A stretch of 64,000 nucleotides of DNA from Hyphomicrobiales bacterium (GTDB lineage Bacteria > Pseudomonadota > Alphaproteobacteria > Rhizobiales > NORP267). Below the pieces are notes generated by a model. That model saw only the letters and a program-made list of their open reading frames with translations, ran no database searches and was not told the DNA's origin. The stretch lies in assembly GCA_021775875.1 (NCBI GenBank), contig JAJFHA010000011.1:382297-446296 (forward strand). Reading direction: 5' to 3'. Numbering within the stretch: position 1 is the stretch's first letter; every line of letters begins with the position of its first letter. Of the stretch, positions 26,126 to 33,813 are shown one piece after another. The translations under genes were made by a program, and so were the position numbers.

Positions 26126-26875
26126 TTAATTAATCTTGCCCGGTAGGCTCAGATCGCCAGACGCAATATCAAAAACGTCTGTGACGCAGAGCAGCGGCGC
26201 GTGGACATTGGCATTGACCTTAAGGGCTGCTGTCACACCGTCGTAAGACGCACCCACTATGGTATCGGCATCAGCGAATGAAACATTGATTTTCACTTCG
26301 GCACCATCGAATAACGGCGTGAAGCCCGGGCTGTCGATGAAGATCGGAAGACCCGGCCACGTAGCTGGCATCGCCGGGATATCGCCATCAGGGATATCGC
26401 GGACACCAAGCGCCCCTGGGCCACAGGCTTCTGTCGGCGTCAGAACCACCCAATGGCTATGCCATTTTGTGCCATCATTAGCCGGGTCGCCGTCACCGTT
26501 TTCATCGAAAAGCGGCGTATCGTCAAAGTCCGGATGGCTGGTTGCGGCGAGCGCTAGAATTCCGGTCTTGCCCTCAAAGCCAACCGCTGCAGGATCCAGA
26601 GACGTCGGCCAGACATAGGACAGTACGGGTGCTCCAGCCAATTGTCCGGCCGGCTCTGGTATGTTCGTACCAGCCACACCATTGGTGGTCATGTGGAAGG
26701 TCACGACGCGGCCTTCACGATGAATGTGCGCCGCAAGAATATCAAAAGACGCTGTCTTGGATTGGTCTGCAGCAGACATGATCGCATCATTTTGGTGAAT
26801 GGCATGGTTACTGTCAGCAACCGCAGTTCCTGCAGCGAGCGTCAATGCGAGCGCTGAGAGAGTTAGGTTTTTCAT
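26126..26875 (-). CDS. Exported protein of unknown function, first gene of the MarR-controlled operon
   Basis: The 249-residue protein has a clear signal peptide (MKNLTLSALALTLAAGTAVADS). The mature part is acidic, Asp/Pro-rich and beta-like, with FDILAAHIHREGRVVTFHMTT, an acidic DENGDGDPANDGTKWHSHW stretch and LTPTEACGPGALG. There are only two mature cysteines (in TEACGPG and LLCVTDVF), which may form a disulfide. The DxDGD-like loop could bind Ca2+, and the several histidines could bind a transition metal; both are inferences. A GGAG ribosome binding site precedes the ATG at 26875. I do not recognise the family. Confidence 0.75.
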   Translation of the reverse strand: MKNLTLSALALTLAAGTAVADSNHAIHQNDAIMSAADQSKTASFDILAAHIHREGRVVTFHMTTNGVAGTNIPEPAGQLAGAPVLSYVWPTSLDPAAVGFEGKTGILALAATSHPDFDDTPLFDENGDGDPANDGTKWHSHWVVLTPTEACGPGALGVRDIPDGDIPAMPATWPGLPIFIDSPGFTPLFDGAEVKINVSFADADTIVGASYDGVTAALKVNANVHAPLLCVTDVFDIASGDLSLPGKIN

Positions 26876-26910
26876 GGGTAGCTCCAAATAATGGGTGATC
26901 GATATCACTT

Positions 26911-26963
26911 CTTATAATAGCGACTCACTATTGTTGCAATCATAATTTTGAGTCGCTATTATA
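26911..26963. promoter_or_regulatory. Divergent back-to-back promoters with a perfect 15-base inverted repeat
   Basis: TATAATAGCGACTCA at 26913-26927 is repeated as its exact inverse at 26949-26963. Between them TTGCAA (26934-26939), itself palindromic, can serve as the -35 for both directions. A 17-base spacer to TATTAT (26957-26962) gives a plus-strand promoter, and a 17-base spacer to TATAAG (reverse of 26911-26916) gives a minus-strand promoter. The operator arms cover both -10 elements. The left arm also contains a local AATAG-N7-CTATT dyad of MarR-site size (26916-26932). Confidence 0.75.
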
Positions 26964-26967
26964 CAGC

Positions 26968-27513
26968 ATGACCAAAACTCACCATATACGCGACCTCATC
27001 GAGCGCATCGCACGAATTAATGCGGCAGACGAATGGACCGACAACCTCAACCCCACCCAATTGACGGCCTTGTCGTATCTTGTCCGCGCTAACCGTTTCT
27101 CACGGTCGCCTTCTCAGGTGGCTGAATACATGTCCGCGACGCGTGGCACTGTTTCACAGACGTTGAAGGTTTTAGCCCGTAAGGAATTGATTGAAGAAAA
27201 GCGTTCTGAGGCTGACCATCGCCGGATATCTTATGATGTCAGCCTGAAGGGGCGGCAGGTTTTTATCCGGTCTACGGTGATTGATGAGGCCATCGAGACT
27301 TTGGAATTTTCAAAAATTCAGCCTTTGACTGAAGGGCTCGAACTTCTTGTTCGCGGTGTGCTCAAAGCGCGAGACAAAAGGCCGTTTGGGCGGTGCAAAA
27401 CCTGTCCACAGCATAAATCCCGGCGGGGTGGCGGCTATTGCATGCTTTTGAACGAAGAGCTGACTCTCAAGGAAGCCAATCAAATCTGTTATGAGCATCA
27501 AGAAGCGATCTAA
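26968..27513 (+). CDS. MarR-family regulator with C-terminal four-cysteine cluster
   Basis: This 181-residue protein has a MarR winged helix: NPTQLTALSYLVRA, the recognition region SPSQVAEYMSATRGTVSQTLKVLARK and the wing SEADHRRISYDVS. A helical segment follows, then an extra C-terminal tail with Cys143, Cys146, Cys158 and Cys174 (CxxC-x11-C-x15-C) that ordinary MarR proteins lack. Such an arrangement suggests an iron-sulfur cluster or zinc site used for sensing. It diverges from the exported-protein/thioredoxin operon over a symmetric operator, so autoregulation and repression of that operon are predicted. The predicted plus-strand transcription start falls at or within two bases of the ATG, implying a leaderless mRNA. 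Confidence 0.85.
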   Translation: MTKTHHIRDLIERIARINAADEWTDNLNPTQLTALSYLVRANRFSRSPSQVAEYMSATRGTVSQTLKVLARKELIEEKRSEADHRRISYDVSLKGRQVFIRSTVIDEAIETLEFSKIQPLTEGLELLVRGVLKARDKRPFGRCKTCPQHKSRRGGGYCMLLNEELTLKEANQICYEHQEAI

Positions 27514-27583
27514 AGTATCACCCCCAGAATTTCCGAGGACAAAAATAGCGCTGTTTGCCGACAATAGTTTAAAGAATTTCGGT

Positions 27584-29548
27584 TTATTCCACGTTGATCG
27601 ATGGGTTTGAATCAAAGAAATTATAGGGCCTGATTGTGATGCTGAACCACATAGTGGATAGGATCGGCCAATCTTCGGTACGCGTTACGTGTCTGAATCC
27701 GATCGTCGGCCAAACCACGATATCCGCATTATCCAGAGATTGCTGATCCGCCACAAATTGTGGCAATCCGGTATCGTGGGCCTGGATAGGATATTCGCCG
27801 GAGGCGTACCGCTCATTCGGGTCACGAATGGTTGCCCACATACGATAACTCGAAAAAGCGGCCCGCCGCTGCGGATCATCATCTGCAGATAACATCGAAG
27901 TTGCCATTGTATGCGGACCGATTTCATACCCGACAGGGTGGCCAAGCGCCGAATGCTGATTGTTATTGAGCACACTCCACATGGCGTTCGGTGGCCCGCC
28001 CGTAAGCGGCCCTTCATTCGTCACCATTCCAGGTTCGAGCCGCCAAAGACTGCGCCGGGCACCACCATTTTCAATCTGCTGGCGTACAATATTTTGCTGA
28101 TCAAAGCTGTTATTGATTCCGTCCACATCCAGATCCACATAGAAGGAATAATAATGATCATGGAACGGTGCGACAGTATGGGGTGCGATCAGATTGCCGT
28201 ATGTTGTATCGCTTTCGGCTTCGGGTGAATTCAAATCCTGCGAACGCACGGTTTTAACGGCGTCAAATCCCGTAGCTCCAACCCGAATATTGATAGAGCC
28301 ATTGTTAGTGAACACATAATCAACCGGGTAATCGTAATTCCCCACCGTCGGGATCATCCGCACCACAAGCAATGTGGAAGCGCGGCTATTTTGTTCCGGC
28401 TGAACCTCTGTGCCGTGACGCCAAATCGGATCGCCGGTCGCCCGTTCAAAAATGCAGATAGCATTTTGAACGGGCGTCATGCCGCCTACATCGTTCGGGA
28501 TACCGACGCTGATATAAGCTGCACCATGGGGACAATCACTACCCGGCACCAGGCTTGATACCATTGAGCCTAATCCAAATTCAGCGCTATCAAGAAACGC
28601 TCTATACCGCCAATTAGTCCCCGGATCATTATACGGGACATACATTTCACTGAGGAACATTTGATAAGCGACATCACGCTGTTCACCATGATCATTATAC
28701 TTGACCAGAGAAATAACCGGACCTTCGCGCCGCTCAACCCGCATATGGAAAGACCAGTTATTCCATTCAACCTGCAATGAACCCGACAATTTGAAATTCA
28801 CGCCTTCAGGGCTGAACTGAACCACAGGATTTTGACCTGTAACCGGGGCAGGGGGCCATACAATATGCAAGTTATCTGTATCCGGCATAGCGAACGGCTC
28901 GTCTTCAATCATGTCGATCACTTCGCCTGTCGGTGCATCAACGACAAAGTGCAATCCGGGAACGGGCAAACCATAAGGATGCGTAGCCGCAGACATGCTG
29001 TAGCAATTCACCCGCAGAATACGTTTGTCGCCATATATTTCCGGCTCCGCCAACCCGGAACTTTGGGGAGAACAGAAAATTCCCGCTGGATCATTGATGC
29101 CACGGCGTGCCAGAGCGGGCGCTAATCGCGGATCAGACATGACGGCTTGGCGGGCGCGGTGCCACTCAACAGTCATAATTGCCGGCTGGGCACCTGCAAC
29201 GTTGATCTGGCGAACAATTGCATTCGCTTCCAGATCGATATCCAGTTCAAATGTCTGCCCATCGACATACGCGACTACAAAGGCCGCACGGGGAATTGGG
29301 TCACCAGTTTGCCACGAATAGACATCATCTTTTGGCCATTCCTTCAGCCGAATGACCGGAAAAATCGCGTCGGTTCCGATTGTCTGGGACGCTCTAGCTA
29401 TTTGTGTTGCGCGAAACACTTCTTCGCTGGTCAAAGCATCCATCGGGTTTGTGGCAGCCGCGAAGGTCGGAGATTGCGAAAAAAATTGAAGCAGGAAAAC
29501 AACTGCCAAAAGTATACTCACTACGTAACTACGACTGAACACAAACAT
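27584..29548 (-). CDS. Exported copper amine oxidase (TPQ enzyme)
   Basis: The 654-residue protein has a signal peptide (YVVSILLAVVFLLQFFSQ, cleavage near TFAAAT) and a full copper amine oxidase fold. Catalytic features are all visible: base Asp320 in FLDSAEFGLG, the topaquinone precursor Tyr405 in GNYDYPV, copper ligands His463 and His465 in FHDHYYSFYVD, and His620 in FRHVTRTEDWPI. It oxidatively deaminates primary amines to aldehydes with release of H2O2 and ammonia, in the periplasm. The ATG at 29548 is used because it starts directly before the signal peptide; the longer frame adds 27 residues. The convergent MarR gene ends 70 bases away. Confidence 0.92.
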   Translation of the reverse strand: MFVFSRSYVVSILLAVVFLLQFFSQSPTFAAATNPMDALTSEEVFRATQIARASQTIGTDAIFPVIRLKEWPKDDVYSWQTGDPIPRAAFVVAYVDGQTFELDIDLEANAIVRQINVAGAQPAIMTVEWHRARQAVMSDPRLAPALARRGINDPAGIFCSPQSSGLAEPEIYGDKRILRVNCYSMSAATHPYGLPVPGLHFVVDAPTGEVIDMIEDEPFAMPDTDNLHIVWPPAPVTGQNPVVQFSPEGVNFKLSGSLQVEWNNWSFHMRVERREGPVISLVKYNDHGEQRDVAYQMFLSEMYVPYNDPGTNWRYRAFLDSAEFGLGSMVSSLVPGSDCPHGAAYISVGIPNDVGGMTPVQNAICIFERATGDPIWRHGTEVQPEQNSRASTLLVVRMIPTVGNYDYPVDYVFTNNGSINIRVGATGFDAVKTVRSQDLNSPEAESDTTYGNLIAPHTVAPFHDHYYSFYVDLDVDGINNSFDQQNIVRQQIENGGARRSLWRLEPGMVTNEGPLTGGPPNAMWSVLNNNQHSALGHPVGYEIGPHTMATSMLSADDDPQRRAAFSSYRMWATIRDPNERYASGEYPIQAHDTGLPQFVADQQSLDNADIVVWPTIGFRHVTRTEDWPILSTMWFSITIRPYNFFDSNPSINVE

Positions 29549-29722
29549 TTCCGATCTCCGTATCTTGCAATCATAACGCCAGAATGAACGGTGAAACCCC
29601 GTGATGCAAAACGTAAATTGTCGCAGCAATGTGGATATGTTTGCAGCATTCCCTTATGAGCCTTTTCGAAACCCGGTAAAAGTCTGTATGGTTCCTTTCT
29701 GCATTGAGGGAGATTTTCCGGC

Positions 29723-30448
29723 ATGTCGTTGATTTCATATTTGAGTTCGCCGGAAATCTGGTTGAGCTTCATCAGCCTCACGATGCTGGAAATTATATTG
29801 GGGATAGACAATATCGTCTTCATTTCCCTGATCGTGGCACGGGTTCCTGAAGACAAACAAGTCTCCGCTAGGCGCGTTGGCCTTTTGCTGGCGATGGCCT
29901 TGCGAATTTTGATGTTGTTGGCATTGACCTGGATCATCAGCCTATCAGCTCCCGTCTTCCAAATATTCGAACATGACGTCTCATGGCGCGACATGATATT
30001 ACTTGCGGGAGGGCTATTCCTGTTCGTTAAAGCAACCCAGGAAATTCATCAGGATATTGAAGGCGGCCTGTCTCAGGTTGAAGGCAAAGCACTGACCGGG
30101 TTTACAGCAATCGTCGTGCAGATTGTGATCATCGATATAATTTTCTCGATCGATTCTGTTGTGACCGCCATTGGTATCGCAGAACATGTAGAAGTGATGA
30201 TCGCCGCCATGGTGGTGGCAGTTACAGTTATGTATTACGCATCGGGTGTCATCTCCACATTCATTATAACTCATCCGACTACAAAAATGCTGGCTCTCAG
30301 CTTTTTGATACTGATCGGCGTAGCTTTAGTGGCAGATGGTTCAGGCTTTCATATACCGCGTGGCTATATCTACTTCGCAATGGCGTTTGCGACTGGTGTA
30401 GAAATTTTCAATATTATTGCTGTACGTCGGCGAGAAAAACGGGACTAG
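29723..30448 (+). CDS. TerC family integral membrane protein
   Basis: The 241-residue protein has seven predicted transmembrane helices. TerC hallmarks are the acidic-residue motif LEIILGIDNIVFISLIV in the first helix and the repeat IDIIFSIDSVVTAIGIA in the middle. TerC-family proteins are linked to metal (notably Mn2+) export and to tellurite resistance operons; the specific role here is inferred only from the family. A GAGGGAG ribosome binding site lies 8-12 bases before the ATG. It is divergent from the amine oxidase and 85 bases upstream of the quinone oxidoreductase gene. Confidence 0.9.
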   Translation: MSLISYLSSPEIWLSFISLTMLEIILGIDNIVFISLIVARVPEDKQVSARRVGLLLAMALRILMLLALTWIISLSAPVFQIFEHDVSWRDMILLAGGLFLFVKATQEIHQDIEGGLSQVEGKALTGFTAIVVQIVIIDIIFSIDSVVTAIGIAEHVEVMIAAMVVAVTVMYYASGVISTFIITHPTTKMLALSFLILIGVALVADGSGFHIPRGYIYFAMAFATGVEIFNIIAVRRREKRD

Positions 30449-30533
30449 TATTCTCAACGTAAATAACTCAAAACAGTGCGATCAAATGAATCGGGCACTG
30501 ATCCCATCACCTTTTTTAGAAAGAAGCAAAAAT

Positions 30534-31508
30534 ATGCCAAAAGCCATTGTCGTACGTGAAACCGGTAAAGCCTCAAACATGAAGTTTGAAGAGGTGAAAG
30601 TAGGCAAACCCAAAAAAGGTGAGGTATTGATCAGCCAAAAAGCAATCGGGCTAAATTATATCGACGTTTATTTCCGTACCGGCCTGTATCCTGCACCACA
30701 AATGCCACTCACACCGGGCATGGAAGCGGCCGGTGATGTTATTGCGGTTGGCGCAGGTGTGACGGATTTCAAAGCTGGAGATCGCGTCGCTTATGGCAGT
30801 GTGCTCGGAGCTTATGCTGAAGAGCGAATTGTTCCGGCAGACCGTGTTGTCAAAATCCCCAAGGGAATTTCCTATGAACTGGCGGCATCTGTAATGTTGA
30901 AAGGCATGACGACTGAGTATCTGCTGCGCCGTACATGGAAAGTCAAAAAGGGTGACACGATCCTGTTCCACGCAGCCGCTGGTGGCGTCGGTTCCATGGC
31001 AACCCAATGGGCAAACGAGCTTGGCGCAACCGTAATTGGCACCGTTGGTTCCAAAGAAAAGGTCAAAATCGCGAAAGCGCAAGGTTGCCACCATGTCATC
31101 AATTACCGGGAAAAAGATTTCGTGTCTGAAGTGATGCGGATCACCAAAAACAAGGGCGTCGATGTTGTTTATGACGGTGTCGGCAAAGATACATTCCCTG
31201 GATCTCTTGATTGCATCAGACCGCTCGGCATGTGGGTAACCTTCGGACAGGCTTCCGGCTCAATCCCTGATATGAACCTGGGTTTGCTGTCCCAGAAAGG
31301 CTCGCTGTTCGTCACCAGACCAACGCTCATGACATACATAGCCAAACGGGAAGATCTCGTAATGTCAACCAAGGCCATGTTTGGCGCGATCAACAAGGGG
31401 ATCATCGATGTTTCTGTCAATCAGACCTATCCCCTGAAAGATGCCGCCAAAGCGCACCGCGATCTGGAAGGCCGGAAAACGACGGGCGCTACCGTTCTTT
31501 TGGTCTGA
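30534..31508 (+). CDS. NADPH:quinone reductase, zeta-crystallin type
   Basis: The 324-residue protein is a zinc-free MDR superfamily quinone oxidoreductase. It begins MPKAIVVRETGKASNM and shows GLNYIDVYFRTGLYP, GMEAAGDVIAVGAGV and the NADPH-binding AAAGGVGSMATQWANELGA. No structural zinc cysteines are present, as expected for QOR. It reduces quinones with NADPH, probably in one-electron fashion. The upstream 39 in-frame codons overlap terC and do not look like family sequence, so I use the ATG at 30534. It is convergent with a LysR gene. Confidence 0.92.
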   Translation: MPKAIVVRETGKASNMKFEEVKVGKPKKGEVLISQKAIGLNYIDVYFRTGLYPAPQMPLTPGMEAAGDVIAVGAGVTDFKAGDRVAYGSVLGAYAEERIVPADRVVKIPKGISYELAASVMLKGMTTEYLLRRTWKVKKGDTILFHAAAGGVGSMATQWANELGATVIGTVGSKEKVKIAKAQGCHHVINYREKDFVSEVMRITKNKGVDVVYDGVGKDTFPGSLDCIRPLGMWVTFGQASGSIPDMNLGLLSQKGSLFVTRPTLMTYIAKREDLVMSTKAMFGAINKGIIDVSVNQTYPLKDAAKAHRDLEGRKTTGATVLLV

Positions 31509-31526
31509 CAATTAAAGAATAGAAGA

Positions 31527-31578
31527 GGCTCGCATTCTGGTTTGCACGTCGCAATACTGGATTGTGAGCCTTATTTTT
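31527..31578. terminator. Possible terminator between quinone reductase and LysR genes
   Basis: GGCTCGCA at 31527-31534 pairs with TGTGAGCC at 31563-31570 (one G-T pair). An inner TTGC/GCAA hairpin lies in the loop, and TTATTTTT follows. The loop is long, so strength is doubtful. Confidence 0.4.
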
Positions 31579-32471
31579 CAGGTGACAATTTGAGGGCGGC
31601 GTCCCTCAAATAAATCACGGTCATCAATAATTCTTTTTGCAATAAAATCCATAAATGCCCGCACCCTTGCGACGTTTTTGCTATCCGGGTGTGACAACAA
31701 CCAAAGGTCCGGGGCATTCTCGATCATTAGCTCTGCAGTTGCACGATGCAAACCTTTGTCCGTATCGCCCATATAGCAGGGTAAAATAGCGACGCCCAAT
31801 CCTGCCCGAACCATGGCGCACATGGTTTGCATATCGTCGACACGATGCCTAATTTTCGCGTCCGGGAAGGGGCCTGTAATCAACATACGGTTATAGGCTT
31901 CGTCCTGCCAACCAATCCAATCCCACGAGGCGTGCCCCGGTTTCCCACCCGGATGTTCAAATTTATCAGCGGATGAATAGATCGCCATTGCAGCATTCGC
32001 CAATCGTCGTCCTGTCAAAGTATCAGGTGGCTGGTTAGTCATGCGAATTGCAACATCCGCCTCACGACGACTAAGGCTTAGATGCTGAAATGTGCAGATG
32101 ACACTCAAATCAATTTGCGGGTGTTCTTCCAGAAAAGCAGCTAAATGCGGTGTCAGGTAAAGGTTAGCCATAACTTCAGTGCAGGTAACGCGCAACGACC
32201 CGGCAAGCCGCCAGTCTTGTCCAAACACTCTACGGTCAATGCTATTTAATTCCTGTTCGATATTTTGAACTGTATCGAATATCTCAGCACCCGGTACGGA
32301 TAATTCATATCCCGCCCGGGTACGCTCAAAAAGTGTGACACCAAACTGTGCTTCCATAGCTGCCAATCGTCGAGACACAGTTGGTTGGCTAACGTTTAAA
32401 GCGCGTCCCGCCGCCGACAATGAATTATTGCGGGCAATGGCAAGAAAATACCGAAGATCATCCCAATTCAT
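31578..32471 (-). CDS. LysR-family transcriptional regulator
   Basis: The 297-residue protein has the LysR helix-turn-helix (LRYFLAIARNNSLSAAGRALNVSQPTVSRRLAAMEAQFG) and a periplasmic-binding-like effector domain. The effector domain begins near SLRVTCTEVMANLYL. It resembles the GcvA/AaeR-like group that starts NWDDLRYFL. It is divergent from a sarcosine-oxidase-like gene, which is the most likely target. An 18-base dyad lies immediately next to its start codon (32474-32491), suggesting autoregulation. The effector is unknown. Confidence 0.9.
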   Translation of the reverse strand: MNWDDLRYFLAIARNNSLSAAGRALNVSQPTVSRRLAAMEAQFGVTLFERTRAGYELSVPGAEIFDTVQNIEQELNSIDRRVFGQDWRLAGSLRVTCTEVMANLYLTPHLAAFLEEHPQIDLSVICTFQHLSLSRREADVAIRMTNQPPDTLTGRRLANAAMAIYSSADKFEHPGGKPGHASWDWIGWQDEAYNRMLITGPFPDAKIRHRVDDMQTMCAMVRAGLGVAILPCYMGDTDKGLHRATAELMIENAPDLWLLSHPDSKNVARVRAFMDFIAKRIIDDRDLFEGRRPQIVT

Positions 32472-32473
32472 CT

Positions 32474-32491
32474 CTATTCAATCCTGAATAG
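32474..32491. promoter_or_regulatory. Inverted repeat next to the LysR start codon
   Basis: CTATTCA-ATCC-TGAATAG is a perfect seven-base dyad with a four-base centre. It contains ATTCA-N4-TGAAT, which fits the T-N11-A pattern of LysR-type sites, and sits between the divergent LysR and oxidase genes. Confidence 0.5.
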
Positions 32492-32585
32492 TTAAGTTGC
32501 AATATAATCTATATCGCTTCATTTGCATTCAGGGCTAGTGTGAAACCAGAGGAATTTTTTTGTTGATCAAAACGGGAGCAAGGCT

Positions 32586-33719
32586 GTGAAGACATATGAT
32601 GTGATTGTCATCGGCCTTGGCGCGATGGGAAGCGCGGCGGCATATCATTGTGCGAAACGCGGAGCGAACGTGCTTGGTCTGGACGCTAATGCACCCAATC
32701 ACACCCTTGGGTCGTCTCATGGAGCGACACGAGCCATCCGGGAGACATATTTTGAGTCACCAGAATACGTGCCTTTGTGCCAACGGTCATATAATTTATG
32801 GCGAGAACTGGAGCAAGATTCAGGAAAATCATTGCTGGCCACAAACGGCGCCATTTACGTAGGCCCCAAAGAACACCCTATGCTGAAAGGCGTTGCATCG
32901 GCTGCCGAACAACATTCTCTCCCGATCGAGCGACTTTCCCGAGATGAGGTAAAGACCCGTTTTACCGGGTTCGTCTTGCCAGATGGCTGGGAAGGAATAT
33001 TCGAACAACGTGGTGGCGTATTGCAATCTGAAATGTGCCTTCATGCCCATACCGAACTAGCCAGGAAACATGGAGCGGAACTCAAATTCGGGGTTGGAGA
33101 AACCACCTGGCATAAAAACAAAGCTGGGCATTTTGTCGTAAAAACAGAAAACGACGAATTCGAATCTGCTTCCGCTATCCTGACACTGGGGCCGTGGGCA
33201 TGTAACGCGTTGCGCGACCTCAACCTTCCTATTAACGGACGACGTATCACCATAGTACATTTTGATACTGCTGAACCTGCACGTTATAGCCAAGCAGATT
33301 TTTCGGTACAGTTTTGGGCAACACCGGAAGGGGTATATGGGGGTTTTCCGCACATTGAAGGTGAGGGACTGAAGATAATGCGTCACGACACCGGCGATGT
33401 TTGCACGCCACAAACAGCAAGACGGGATGTAACCGAAGCGGACAGGGCCGACGTTGTCGACTTTGCAAAGAAATACATGCCTTATGCGAATGGTGGAATC
33501 ACAAAATCATTGGTGGGTCTCTATACAATGACACCTGACAATCATTTCATCATTGATCGTCATCCCGAATTTGAAAATGTGGCCTATGCAACCGGATTTA
33601 GCGGCCATGGCTTCAAATTTGCCCCGGTAATTGGCGAAGTTCTCGCAGATATGGTTCTTGATGGCTCGACACGACATCCGACGAATTTTCTAAAAGCCGC
33701 AAGATTTGGCAAATCCTGA
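32586..33719 (+). CDS. Monomeric sarcosine oxidase / SolA-like FAD amine oxidase without the flavin-linking Cys
   Basis: The 377-residue protein has the FAD-binding start DVIVIGLGAMGSAAAYHCAKRG, the HGATRAIRETYFE segment matching the MSOX active-site loop, and the family C-terminus FIIDRHPEF plus ATGFSGHGFKFAPVIGEVLAD. These enzymes oxidise N-methyl or secondary amines (sarcosine, N-methyltryptophan) and make H2O2. In MSOX and MTOX a Cys before the YT-TPD segment holds FAD covalently; here that position is Gly311 (SLVGLYTMTPD). FAD must therefore be non-covalent or attached elsewhere. The start is GTG at 32586. It is divergent from LysR. Confidence 0.87.
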   Translation: MKTYDVIVIGLGAMGSAAAYHCAKRGANVLGLDANAPNHTLGSSHGATRAIRETYFESPEYVPLCQRSYNLWRELEQDSGKSLLATNGAIYVGPKEHPMLKGVASAAEQHSLPIERLSRDEVKTRFTGFVLPDGWEGIFEQRGGVLQSEMCLHAHTELARKHGAELKFGVGETTWHKNKAGHFVVKTENDEFESASAILTLGPWACNALRDLNLPINGRRITIVHFDTAEPARYSQADFSVQFWATPEGVYGGFPHIEGEGLKIMRHDTGDVCTPQTARRDVTEADRADVVDFAKKYMPYANGGITKSLVGLYTMTPDNHFIIDRHPEFENVAYATGFSGHGFKFAPVIGEVLADMVLDGSTRHPTNFLKAARFGKS

Positions 33720-33813
33720 AATTTCCTTCAGCGTACAGAGAGTTACTTGCTTATTTCCATTAACTGAGCCTATATTTAGGTTATCGGGGGCGATAGCGAA
33801 GGGAAACACGGGT

